This document shows positions 50,943 to 61,905 of a stretch of DNA of 64,000 nucleotides, one piece after another. The translations under genes were made by a program, and so were the position numbers. Source of the DNA: Lithospermum erythrorhizon (lineage: Eukaryota > Streptophyta > Magnoliopsida > Boraginales > Boraginaceae). The DNA is taken from NCBI GenBank assembly GCA_019722365.1, contig JADFUC010001235.1, positions 62,001 to 126,000 on the forward strand, read 5' to 3'. Below the pieces are notes generated by a model. It worked only from the letters and a program-made list of their open reading frames with translations. It had not been told where the DNA came from and did not search any database. The first letter of the stretch is position 1, and every line of letters starts with the position of its first letter.

Positions 50943-51487
50943 GAAATTAAAAAAAAATGAAATTGTCGATTATTTTTTATAGGTAGTCGTTTTCAACTAT
51001 ATTATCGTGTAAGTTTTTATACTATCGTGTAAGTTTTTATATGGTCACTTTTGACTGATAATTAATTTCGGGGGTAATTCGCGAATCACATAATATCGGT
51101 TTTTTTAGCGTAAAATGATTATTTCTTAAAGCCTTTAAGCTAAGTTTAGGGAATACGTTTTACGTAATTAAAATAAAAATAGCATTTCTTGCTTTTGTCT
51201 AGCTCTGCTGTCATTATACTAAAAAGCTTTTTGTATTTTCTGTGATTCTTCTTTATGCTTGCTTAGTCTCTTACTATCTACCACTGCCCCACCCACTACC
51301 CTCGCTCATTAAGCTTTCCCATGAATTATCCCATAATAAGGCTTTCACAATGAGGTCTACATATTTAGTAACGGTATTTAATTCTAAAGTTATTACGATT
51401 TTGTCATGACCTACGTGGAGTGAATCGTGAGTGCCAGCAGCGGAATGTGATCCAAGGTCATTACACAGTAATTCATTTCATTTCTTA
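50943..51487. other. Intergenic; part of a possible second LTR fragment
   Basis: 51404-51480 starts TGTCATGACCTACGTGGAG, which resembles the start of a plant gypsy LTR in plus orientation. Its end was not found. Otherwise no gene. Confidence 0.35.
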
Positions 51488-51766
51488 TGTCTAATGGTTC
51501 ACATTAAATACATATATAGAGTTCTAATACATTCATTTTATAAAATAGTAAATCTTAATATTGAAATACTGCCAATTGATACAACTACTTTGATCGGCAT
51601 TCATTTTATCTTTGGGGCCAGCATGATTATTTCATGTAGGGTCGTAGCTCCACTTCATGGGGCATCTTTGTCACAGAGTATGTAATAATCTATAAATCAC
51701 GGAGTTTTAATTTCTTGGGATTCGTTATTGATTGATATCAGCTTCGTTGAAGTCATTGGTATTATC

Positions 51767-54700
51767 TTAACAACGATCGCGCGAAAAAAAATCAACATTT
51801 AACCCCGTCGGAATTCTCAATTTGTGCTCTCTGCCTTTCGGACACTTCTGTACTTCTTTGGGAACCAGTATGCTTATGACTTTGAACTTGAGAGGGAAAA
51901 ACAATGGTCGGAGCCTGCATGCCCCCAAGACTGGTGAATAAGTTGGCGTCTCACTCGTTGTGTACTCAACATGGAAATGTAGTTCACATAAACATCTTGT
52001 CATCTTGCTCTTATTGCAGCCGTCGACATACTAAGAGCTATATGATAAATCTCATAAAAAACCCATATGGTACTGTTGGTGTCTTCACAATCATTTATAA
52101 AGCCCAAATATACAGGACAATTCTCCAAATTTTTCCTGATACACAAATGATGAGTATAGAATTAAGTATTGTTTGGCTTTTTCCAAGAGTGATAAAGGGA
52201 GAGTGGTGATTGATTAAGGAGATAGAAAATTATTTGCAATCCCAACTGACTTTTCACACAGAAGTGGTGCATGTCTTTTTAGTGCATAACAAAGTCATTC
52301 CGCCCTTCTGTTGTCTGATTCATGTAGACTATAACATTTTTTTCTTGAGCAGGAACAATGTTAATGAAGAGCCTTTGTTGAGCATCACTCGTGTTGTTAC
52401 CAATCAAACTCTCGAATCTGATCCCATCATCACAGTTTGCCCCCTTTAAATGTTCAATCACAACTTTAAATAAATAGTGGGTACATTTAGTTGTGAATGA
52501 ATGTTTAAGTAATCTCCAAATGATCCCTGGATCCACAACTGATTCCTTAGAAGAGGCTTAAGGTTCACAATATCAAGTTTGAAACTCATTATCATCTCCG
52601 TTGCAGTTTGCAAATTAGTTTTACACCAACCATAACTAGCCCCAATCTCATCGAAGATGTGCAAAGGAGGAGTAACCACTTCACTTTTTAAAATATGATA
52701 TGCTCCACTAGTGCTACTGGAAATTGAATATTTGATCAACTCCCAGACCTCAATAAGGTTCGAATGCTGACCACGGGAGCAGCTCATTTCATTCTTAACT
52801 TCCACACTAAATTTTGTGGCAACTCCATTAACAAATTGTAGCATATTATCCATACCTAAAGTAATACTAACAGAGTTGAGCATTACCTCTGTTTCATTCG
52901 ATATCAACACTTGAGTCCATCGAATCTGAGAAGGGAGGTTGTTATATACGCTTCCTTGAATGATTTGTTCTGACAAACAAAATTCCTCCAGTGTGTTCAA
53001 GTTGACAAGGACTGAATATGCAACACCATCAGATTCAATAGTTTGCCATTTGACTCCACTAGGTTGAAGGAAAGCTTGGCAGTGAATTCCCAAAGGCTCC
53101 CTAGAATAATCAACTTCATTATCCTTCACCATTTCTATTTCAGCTTCACTCGCATAATAATCCCTTTGCTCCCTTCTAATTCCAACAAAAGCAACAACTT
53201 CTCGCACAAGAATTCCAGGATCAAACTGTTGATCCCATAAAAGACCCTTAGAGCCCATTAAACAATCAATGAAATAAAACTTCCTAACACCAATAACAAT
53301 CATGAAGTCCCACATTCGGACCAGAATTAAAAACTTTATGCAATTCCAGGATGTGATTGAACAATGGAGCAGAAGCCAGAAGTTCATACTCATATGCTTT
53401 GCATAATCCTTGATCTATTTCAACATGATAAGTGCCCTCTCTTTCTGACCATATATCAACAAAAACTCACTACCCCTGAATATCTTAGCAAGCTGTGAAA
53501 CATCACTAACCATATACTCAGCCAACTCCAGTTCAAACAAACCAAAATCAACTTCTTTTGGAGTTGAGATAAGCTCACTTTGCTTCTTGTCGACAACTAT
53601 CGTAACATTGATGGTCTCAATTAGACCTCCAGCGGTTATCATGAATGTGGGGTTGCTTGTTCTGTGATCATCATCGCCATAGTCATCAAATACTAGCTAA
53701 TCCACCATACACTGATCATTGTCCTTTCTTTCAGAAAAGCCATCAAACACTTCGAGTAGCATAGAGTTGCTCCCCATTTATCTGAGGAATATCAGACCTT
53801 CGGGATTGACTAATTCTAGTAACGGCATCACAACCATCATTATCCAACTGCTTACTAGAGATATAATCCAAATTAAGAAAAACCTTTCCTAAAGGATCAT
53901 GATCATGATCATCTTCATCGTAAACAACCATATCAACTATAGGAGTATAGGATAATGATATTCTTCTCTGTCAGGAATTTCATCAAACGCCTCTTTTGCG
54001 GAGAGTTCATTCATTTGTAACTCATCAAAATAGTAATCCGACTCAAAATTCCTTGAAGAATAAACAGTACAAGTGCTATTCTGCATAATAGGTTCAATCT
54101 CATCCTTGCATTTCACCAAAGAAGAAAATCAATGTTATCATCGACATGGAAATTCTCTGGCTTAGGCAAAATCTCAAAAATACCTTCATGTTTATTATCT
54201 GAGATGACTTCTACAACAACTTCATCCCTTTGATCAGGCCCCATTGACCTGCAATTCATCGCAAGAGCATCGCAACTATTATTGTCTATCTGCTTACTAC
54301 ATATATAATCCAAATTAAGAGCAACCTCTCTTAAAACTGGATCATGATCATCCACATCATAATACTCATCACAGATTACCAGACCAGCATCAACATAATA
54401 ACTTTCATTTGTTTCAGGATTTTCATCGAACACCTCACTCACACATATTTTATTTGTTTCTAACTCATCAGAAAAAGTGTTCTCTGACTCAAAATTCCAC
54501 GAAAAAGAAACAACAGAGCTGATATTGTTCATATTAGGTTTCATCTCATATTTGTCTAACCCCAAAGTAACATCCAGATTCTCATTGATATCAACATTAT
54601 GATCGATGACATCTAGCTTAGGAGAAATCTTAGGAATACCTGCAAGTTGATTTGTAATGTTTGGAGTTTCTCAAACTGAGCTTGTAAACCAGCCATCTCC

Positions 54701-54858
54701 ACTGGGAATTTGTGGAAATACTTTAGAAACGTATATGTGCACGGCTGGAGATTACTTAAGTCAGTCCTCGGAGAAGATGAATCGAGCATTGTTGGTAAAA
54801 CATTTGCACATCCAAGCATTTTGAACTTTTTTTTATATGATTGCAGCGGATCATCCAT
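51767..54858 (-). pseudogene. Unrecognised coding region, acidic and internally duplicated, frameshifted
   Basis: The frame opens at 54858 (MDDPLQSYKKKFKMLGC), 15 bases past the PBS, with a short gag-like stretch. It continues as an acidic part with two related units about 455 bp apart: NFESENTFSDELETNK ... LNLDYICSKQIDN (54290-54500) and NFESDYYFDELQMNE ... LNLDYISSKQLDN (53840-54040). A 311-codon frame follows (52458-53393, with GSKGLLWDQQFDPGILVREV), which frameshifts into 52279-52536 (DPGIIWRLL, LKGANCDDGIRFESL). 51767-52003 ends it. No RT, integrase, transposase or known enzyme motif is visible, and no membrane segment is obvious. I do not know the function. Confidence 0.55.
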
Positions 54859-54872
54859 AGAGGATCGTCCAA

Positions 54873-54882
54873 TCTGATACCA
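54873..54882 (-). other. PBS-like sequence of the 51-55 kb element
   Basis: TGGTATCAGA on the minus strand, matching the 3' end of initiator-methionine tRNA, directly downstream of the CT-rich leader. Confidence 0.55.
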
Positions 54883-54884
54883 CC

Positions 54885-55210
54885 TATTACGGGTTTAGAT
54901 TGATAGATGAAGAATAGGTTGAAGAAAGGGAAGATATAGTTGGGGAAGAAGATAGTTGAGGGAGATTAGAAATATAATTTAGAAAATGTTAGAAAGATAG
55001 AGAGAAAAGAAAGATGAGAGAGCGTAATTAATTAGATTTCGTTTAACATGCTAATGGTTCACATTATATCTTTATACATAGAGTTTTAATATATTCATGT
55101 TATGAAATAGTAAATCTTAATATTGAAATCACTAACAATTATTAACTACTTTGATCGCTGTCACTTTAAATATTTGGGGCCATGATTATTTCGTAGCAGA
55201 GGTCTTGACA
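54885..55210 (-). repeat. Putative 5' LTR of the 51-55 kb element
   Basis: About 326 bp. On the minus strand: TGTCAAGACCTC start, TATA-like box at about 55061-55075, then a CT-rich tract (54895-55025) before the PBS. The partner at 51488-51655 lacks the CT-rich part. Confidence 0.5.
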
Positions 55211-55338
55211 TTCAATCAAGCGATTATATCTTTTTGAAGAAGCTCTCGAGATAATGACGAGTTCAATATACACACCCATGACTTATAGCAAAGTAATGCT
55301 TATTGGCAATATCCCATCCACCTATGTATTTGTGAAAG

Positions 55339-55589
55339 TCAAAAAGAATATCTGGCCTCTTGGTCTATCATAGCTAGAACAAAATTAGTACTAGTTTGCC
55401 CATTGTATGGTCCTAGTACTTCTGCAGTAACACTTTGAACTGTATCCTTCCATGATTCAACCAAATCATGTTGCCCTGCAATGTTTCAGTGTGAACAAAG
55501 AAGAAGATTAAATCTTGGCAATAGTATCACTTGATGCCGTGATCACAAAACATAAAAATCAAATTACATTCACCAATCTCAGAGAACAT
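55339..55589 (-). CDS. Candidate small spliced gene, 50 residues, unrecognised
   Basis: Two minus-strand exons, 55589-55574 and 55475-55339, join across a 98-base GT-AG intron (GTGAAT...CATTGCAG). The first ends with one base and the second begins with two that complete a glycine codon, so phases agree. The product is MFSEIGQHDLVESWKDTVQ, then SVTAEVLGPYNGQTSTNFV, ending AMIDQEARYSF: 50 residues, soluble-looking. A good 3' splice site (CATTCCACAG) lies just before the ATG exon. A pyrimidine-rich leader-like stretch lies upstream (about 55985-56235). It may instead be the last two exons of a longer gene whose front was lost beside the hAT insertion. I do not recognise the family. Confidence 0.45.
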
Positions 55590-55593
55590 AAAA

Positions 55594-56401
55594 CTGTGGA
55601 ATGATAAAACTAATACTGAGTATCAAACAATTATATAAAGTTCAAAGCTTTATCTTATAATCTGTCAAAAAATAATTTAAAAATTAGAATAATTCTTGAA
55701 TGTCAATTAAAACACTTACTTTTTACTAATTTACTACAAAAGAATAAAATCACTTTTATATTAAGAAGATCCTCACGATGAATTCATTCATCTGCTGAAT
55801 ATAGCATAAAAATAACAATTCATTTCAAGAATGCATTTTTTCACATGTAAACAACAAATCAATGCATTAGTCCAAAAACCATCATATTACCATTATGAGT
55901 AAAACTTATCTTTCTATCACAATCTTGCTAAAACTAACCTTAACAATAATTAAATTTTGAGCTAAAGATCAAGAAACCAACCTAAAATGGACCCCAAAAG
56001 GATCAGTAGTATGAAAGCAATAATCTAGAATAATCCACAAGCTAATAATGCAAAAAGACATTTCAATTCTCTTTGATGGTAGAAAGGTGTGTAGGTAAGT
56101 GTGGTGTCAAAGAATAAAGATACATGGTGGTCAAAGTTTAGGGGGAAAAGTTTAGAGGAAGGGAAAGAGAGAGGGATACTAAGGGTGGGTGCAATGAAAG
56201 AAAGAAATTATGGGACTACATTATGATTATGTAAAGTGCCTTATCTTTAATGTTGGGGATAAAATAGTGATTTTGTGCTAAAAATCGATAATATAGGGAT
56301 CAAAGGAACACTCAAGCAATTGATAGTTTAGGAGGCAGGATAGAGAGGAAATAAGAATCGGCGTTTATCTCATTGAAAGCCAGCAAATCGCCACTGTGGC
56401 A
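55594..56401 (-). promoter_or_regulatory. Putative leader, 5' intron and promoter of the small gene
   Basis: On the minus strand, 56150-56235 is a CT-rich leader-like tract. It is followed by GACCACCATG opening a 19-codon upstream frame (ending KEN), then AT-rich intron-like DNA to the 3' splice site at 55594-55600. No exon I can trust lies between. Promoter elements are not clear. Confidence 0.3.
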
Positions 56402-56643
56402 CCTGTTAATAGGCGTGCAAACGAACCGGGCCTCGGTACTTGGGCCGTTGAGGTGACCCTTGATCCGGTTAGTAATCGGCCCGGGCCCACGCCCCGAGCT
56501 TATGAGCGGCCCCGGTTCGTTAATAAAATTAGGTTGGGCGGGGGCAGTGATTCAGGCCCAGGCCCCGGCCCGATTCGAGCCCACCCAGTCTCGGTGGGCA
56601 CTTCGGCCGAGGGCCGGCCGAGAGGCCCCTTGGGCAAATAATC

Positions 56644-58732
56644 ACGTGGTACCGTTACGTATGAAAGCGGTACCACGTTAATTCAATACTAATGTGGTAG
56701 TTTCGTATGAAGCGATGCGTAATCAATAAATATTGCATTTTCTGGCTTTATAAGCGTGAGAATGCCCGTTAAATCATACTTGATGCGCGTTTACTTTCGA
56801 AGAAAGGTGCGATTTTCAAAAGAATCGCTTGTTCAAACATCACGCCGGTTTCTTCATTCGCGCATTCGTTTCATTCAAGCGTGAAACACCATAAAGCATT
56901 GGCGTTCAAACATTCACAACATTCACGTCATTAACAACCGAGATAAAAATGCGCATTAAATAACAAGCATTGTTCAGCGGGAAAAAACATCATTACATAT
57001 AATATGTAAACACGTTCAACTTCCGTGTGTTTTTCTTCAACTTAGTTCTTAACCCCGGCGATAAATGGAGAGGTGGGGCATGATAGGAGAGCCACTCGTT
57101 GGTGAGAAAGTGTTGTCTGAAATCCTACCCAGCAGGACATCCGGCCATATGGATCCTTGTCGCGTCGGTTGTCATCCTCTCTTTTGAGTCCTTGTGACAT
57201 GCGACATCTCGGCATGACCGGTCATACAAATCTAACAGCCTCTTTAAGTGTCACCAGCTCTGCATTTGGTTGTTGCGAGGTAGTAGCGCCAATTTGAGGA
57301 ATCACAGGTGAACTCACTCCCGTACCCGGCTAGCTCAAGGAACCGCCTATCAGACCGCCTTGAGGCTGCGCCGTTATGAATTCATGGCAGCACCCCCAGC
57401 TTACTCCTCATAGTTCGTAGATCTCCCGCCGATCACCAGCGCCATATCCACCAAAATAAACCTCCAAACTTAGAAATCGAGGCTTTTGAAATCATTGCAC
57501 ACACTATTAACCAGCGCCTCAGGCAATCTAGGATAGGCACATTTTCCTACTAACCAACAAATTGGGACAAAATCATGCCACTTATTATTAGCGCCTTATT
57601 CTTATGATGGAAAATGTGTTCGAGGGATATTAACTTAAGGGGTAGTTAAACACTTCGTATCGGTCAGCCAGTTGATCATTTGTATCAGCTAAGTTCGATG
57701 GCTTTGACTAGTTGTGGGAAACAATATTCCTCTTGGACCACTTGAATACAAACTTCCCGCCCCGTCTAGATTGTATTTATCGCTAACTTAGGGTTTTGGG
57801 CTCTACGATTATTATTAAGCATATTAGCACAATCCGTTTGGCTAATTGGCGATTCTCGCGCGCCACCCTAGTGGGATAATCCCTGCATACATTCGCCGTT
57901 ATCGTCTGCGTCTAGTCATAAAATTCATTCATAAGATCCTCCTTAGTAATCATTCATGACACCATGCTGGTAAAACTTAAGCCTATCACTTAAATTCGCC
58001 ATTATCTAGTTGACCTACGGTCCCGTACCGTAGTCTTATAAGAACAGTACAATTTCCGGACCATTATGACTAAATGTCTGAAATATTATTTGCTAATTAG
58101 GCATTTCTAGGTATTGGAATCTGAGATTGCAGTAAATTGTTTGATGGAGGCCTCATCGAGATAGACACCTTGTCGATGCGTTTTGTTTACTCCACTTTGG
58201 CGACACCCCATTTCACGTGGTCATCCTCACTCATAGAGTTCTCCTCGTATTGAGGTTCCGCCTCACCAGTCTGACCTTTCTTGCCCTCTTTTTTCCCCCA
58301 CGTGATGATTGTGCCCCCTCTTGTCCCTTATTTTGTTGTTTTTTTGGTGCCATTTTATAAATTAAACAATATATTCTGAGTAGAGTACTCTAAAATAAGT
58401 TTATGAGTCGGTATAAGGGCGTATCTAAAGAAATTTGGGGAATTTGTGGAGAATTTGTGATGAAATTTAGTTAATAATGAAAATGAAGTTCAAAAGTCGC
58501 GCCTATTGTAACCCTTGCTCGATATAAGCATTAATTTGCCGTTCCACTTCAGCGGTACCACGTTTAACTGCAAAATGTATAACCGATTTTGAAGTTAAGC
58601 GTGATGCCAGTTCCATAATAAGCGGTACCACGTTTAACTTCTGACTATCTGAATCTTAAGTTAATAACCTAAGCATTAGTGCCGTTATCACATTAACGGT
58701 ACCACGTTTAAGTATAACGTGGTACCATTAAT
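56644..58732. repeat. GGTACC-centred motifs, left and middle clusters of the hAT element
   Basis: Motif (A/G)CGGTACCACGTT(T/A)A and its reverse complement occur at 56644-56657 (reverse), 56667-56680, 58552-58567, 58622-58635, 58695-58710 and 58716-58730 (reverse). Their repetition in both orientations suggests protein-binding subterminal repeats. Confidence 0.6.
57000..58360 (-). other. Second segment inside the hAT element, possible extra ORF remnant
   Basis: From 58351 leftward the minus strand opens MAPKKQQNKGQEG, then SSRGGKKRARKVR, a basic start; stops follow within about 45 codons. Downstream to 57000 no domain could be read. It lies beyond the transposase 3' end and may be a second ORF of the element or a captured fragment. 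Confidence 0.3.
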
Positions 58733-58917
58733 TTTGCAATGGTATACCGTTTCAATTCCATTTAATCGTATCGAAAATGTAAAAGAAACATAAAAGATAT
58801 TGTATTATTGAGATTACATTAATTTATACTAGAGTGCTTGCTAAGGAGATTACATTAATTTCATACACTCAATCAAAAATTTAAAAAACTATACAAATCT
58901 AATCATCATACACTATT

Positions 58918-60900
58918 TCATCTTGGTTCTTCTTTTGTGGATATGTTTCTATTGTGTTGTTCTCTTACGTCTATTTGAATTTTCTTCCTCGATGTCACTA
59001 GATCGTCGAACAAATCTTTCCTTTCCTTCCATGAGTGTATCCGCTTTATCTTGCATCCGATGCTCAGCGACGTCGATCTTGATACAAACACATACTTCAA
59101 TCGCCGAACTTGTAAGTCTTGAGCGTCTTTGAGTGTATTAGAGGCATGAATTCAAAGTTAGTAGTTAAATAATGGGTTTAACTGTTTGTGTCTTGTGGAG
59201 GCGATTGGATTAATTACTAGTAATTGTAAAAGCATTCCTTAGGTGATCATGTTGACTTGTATCTTAACTCCCTTGAGAATATTTAAAACTTGTTCATTTA
59301 CTAGAGGGTACGGCCTTACTGCCACATTACATGAGCGATATTTGCTATACATGTTATACATATGCGTTTCAATTCATTAGTTTTGAACGTCAAAACTCTT
59401 TAGTTCGGGGATTAAAGGATACTAATGCTTCATAATAGGATTTCACATAGAAATTAAAATGACTTAATTTAGTTAGGATCGAAATTATACCAATTGCATA
59501 TGCGTAATGGGATAGGATGAAAATATTTTTAAAAACTGTCTTCAGACGTATCTCCTTAACACTTGACCATCTATGTTTAGTCATATGAATGGAAAGATTA
59601 ACGATACATTCTAAAGCAAGATGAATATTTGGTTCATATTGAGTTGAAAAAACTTTGGTATGTCTTTAAATGGCTCGAAATTTAAGTAATTCATAACAAT
59701 ATTTCAATTATTATATGTGAGTGGGGGATAATAATATTCACAGTAGACATCGTCGTAAAATGTTGTAATTTAAATCCTTTATACGTATATGCGAACTAGT
59801 AGATCGTAAATTAAATTCCATCTAGTGTCATAATCCAAATTAATTTTTAAACTTTTTCCCGAAGCCTCATCCAATTTTTTATATTAAGTATGCTTAACCC
59901 CGCCATTATAACAAAAGTGCGGCCTTCACGGGTGGTAAAATAAAATATCCCAATAGGCGTGTATTCCATCTTTAACTAACTAATTGAAGGGCGTGACATA
60001 AACATCTAACATGAAAAAGTTCACTAAAATCGGTTTAATAGGCATCTTTAATCTTTCAATTGTCACGTTTATTAAGCGGACGCGTTATCAAATAAAATTG
60101 AAGTAATCCTATTCAAACATTTGTAATCGTTAAGCATGCGGTATACCTTCGAAATTTGAATATTGTTATGTTTAGCAATAAAATTAAAATATATAATTCT
60201 CACTTTGTAAAGACCCCGATAAAAGTCAATCAATGGCATGTTACGCACGTTATATCAAAATCCAAAAAAGACACCGATATCACTAGTCAAATACATTTTA
60301 TAAGGCAAATTCACTTTGAAGATTTTGCCAGAAGATCTTTTCACTTTTAAAATATTTAAAAGCATAGTTTAGTAAAAATGGAGCCGAGGGATACGTATTG
60401 CGCTCGAGGATTAACGGCATTTGAATCCATTTAGTGAAGCGCCATCCGTCATGATGATTAAAAGCAAAGAACTACGGAGTTACAAATTTCATAGTTTGAT
60501 CCACAATATGCCAAAATACTAAAAAAAAGTTTTTGCGGTTTGGGTATCGATAGTTACTTGTATCTGCAACGCCCATTTCTGCGTAACTTTGAATTTATCT
60601 TATGACCAGGAATTGGCATGAAGATGGCCCAGGTTACACTTTACCCAGCGTTTTCCATGATAGAGTACTCTTTAATTTAAACAAGTTTCCGTTTGTTTTT
60701 CGGTCTCCATGAAAATATTTCCAATCCATGAAGTTTTTTCCTCTCAATAGTAGTATCCGTAGCACTAGATTGAGAGTTAATAAGAGATAGTTCATCCATT
60801 ACAATTATCATCATCTAAATTAACAAAATCATTGGACATACTAGCCTTATCCTTTGAATCTTTTTCAGGGATTCGTTTCGCGCCATTAATTAAAGAAGAA
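58918..60900 (-). pseudogene. hAT transposase remnant
   Basis: On the minus strand the front part (about 60720-60860) reads DKASMSNDFVNLDDDN, then a lysine-rich piece where a BED zinc finger belongs; its cysteines and histidines are damaged. The C-terminal part (about 58990-59100) reads SRLTSSAIEVCVC, the signature of the hAT dimerisation domain (SRL...T.E..VC). Between them only scattered matches remain, with many stops. Not functional. The family call rests on this tail plus the terminal repeats and 8-bp duplication. Confidence 0.6.
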
Positions 60901-61195
60901 CAAATGTAAAGATTTATAAAAGTTGATAAATAATACCGGATCGTAAATGGAAGCCAGTAAGATCGTTGATTCACTTGATTGCGCGAAACAAGCCCAAAAA
61001 CCTAAAGTAATGAATATTGTAATTGCTTGAAAGTGATTAACATTTCTTTGGTATTGCTTAAGAATGATTGTGAGTTGGCAGAAATGAAGGAGGTGTTGCC
61101 CCACTTTTATAGACCCTCTTCATTTTGAGTTTTGCGAAATGTAGGATGGTTTTGTCTTGAGGTCAGCGGTGTACCAGCCGATGAGTAGTTTAATC

Positions 61196-61405
61196 TAAGC
61201 GGTACCCGGTTGATCATACAAATTCATAAAAATAGCCGTTGGACTTTAACGTGGTACCGTTAATGTAAGCGGTATACGGTTATGTTGCGTGCTTATATTA
61301 GATTTCACCGTTATGCGTTACCGAGTGCGGATTTACTTCAACGGTATGCAGATTTGTATCGCGAGGTAAAAGCGTGGGCCGTTGTAATTCAAAGCGGTAC
61401 CGCAT
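61196..61405. repeat. GGTACC-centred motifs, right cluster of the hAT element
   Basis: AGCGGTACCCGGTT at about 61198, AACGTGGTACCGTTAA at about 61248-61263, AAGCGGTATACGGTT at about 61266 and AAGCGGTACCGC at about 61392. They mirror the left cluster. Confidence 0.6.
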
Positions 61406-61661
61406 TCATTGATACACGGGCCTCGAACGAGCAGGGGCCGGTATTAAAACGGGCGGGCCGGCCGATTCGTTAGCAGGCTTCACAGGCCGTCCCGAGACAT
61501 GTTACGGGCGGGATTCGTTCTTTAAGGGGCCGGGCGGGCAGAAGCCAATTCGTTGCCACGACTACTTGTTAATAACTTTATCAAATGACTACACTCTTAT
61601 GGTTAGGGCCCAGGGGCAATGTATAATAGAGGACAAAACCATTACTAAAACTTAGGATATA

Positions 61662-61903
61662 CTCCCTCCATTTTTTCATTATGTTTTGAGACATTTATAT
61701 ACATAAATATATTAAAAAGTGAATTAAAAATGTAGAATGATAATTAATTAAAACAATATCATTGGTTGGTTGTTAATTTAAAGAATAAGTAGTCGAAAAA
61801 TGCGTTGAAAATATAAAAATATTATTTATTATCTTTAAAAACGTTAAAATTGTTTTCAAATAAATTTATTTGCATTTACTTGACAACTAAAAAACGGAAG
61901 GAG
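61662..61903. mobile_element. Stowaway-type MITE
   Basis: 242 bp with inverted ends CTCCCTCCATTTTTT and AAAAAACGGAAGGAG, flanked by TA on both sides (60-61 and 904-905 of this kilobase). That is the Stowaway (Tc1/mariner-mobilised) end sequence and TA target. Non-coding and AT-rich. Confidence 0.8.
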
Positions 61904-61905
61904 TA

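Larger units (their letters stand above)
51488..55210 (-). mobile_element. Candidate non-autonomous LTR element with an unrecognised acidic coding region
   Basis: A direct repeat (51488-about 51655 and about 55045-55190) brackets the segment, sharing CTAATGGTTCACATTA, AAATAGTAAATCTTAATATTG and a CTACTTTGATCG block. On the minus strand the right copy reads as a normal LTR: it starts TGTCAAGACC, has TATGTATAAAGATAT as a TATA-like box, then a long CT-rich leader, and is followed by TGGTATCAGA, a perfect ten-base start of the initiator-methionine PBS (54873-54882). Coding remnants without RT or integrase follow. The left copy is truncated. I infer a non-autonomous retroelement; a host gene flanked by a chance repeat is the alternative. 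Confidence 0.5.
56410..61564 (-). mobile_element. hAT-superfamily DNA transposon, about 5.2 kb, decayed
   Basis: The left end TAGGCGTGCAAACGAACC mirrors the right end, which reads inward TAGTCGTGGCAACGAATTGG, matching plant hAT ends (TAGGGGTG...AAAC type). The eight bases outside are CCTGTTAA (56402-56409) and CTTGTTAA (61565-61572), one transition apart, as for the hAT 8-bp target duplication. GC-rich subterminal tracts (CGGGCC/GGCCCG) sit inside both ends. A transposase remnant lies on the minus strand. The length suits an autonomous ancestor. Confidence 0.8.

Noticed and set aside
56396..56681. Two overlapping GC-rich plus-strand frames near the left hAT end
   Set aside because: They cover the terminal repeat and the GGCCCG-rich subterminal tract. 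Proline/arginine/glycine-rich translation is expected there by composition.
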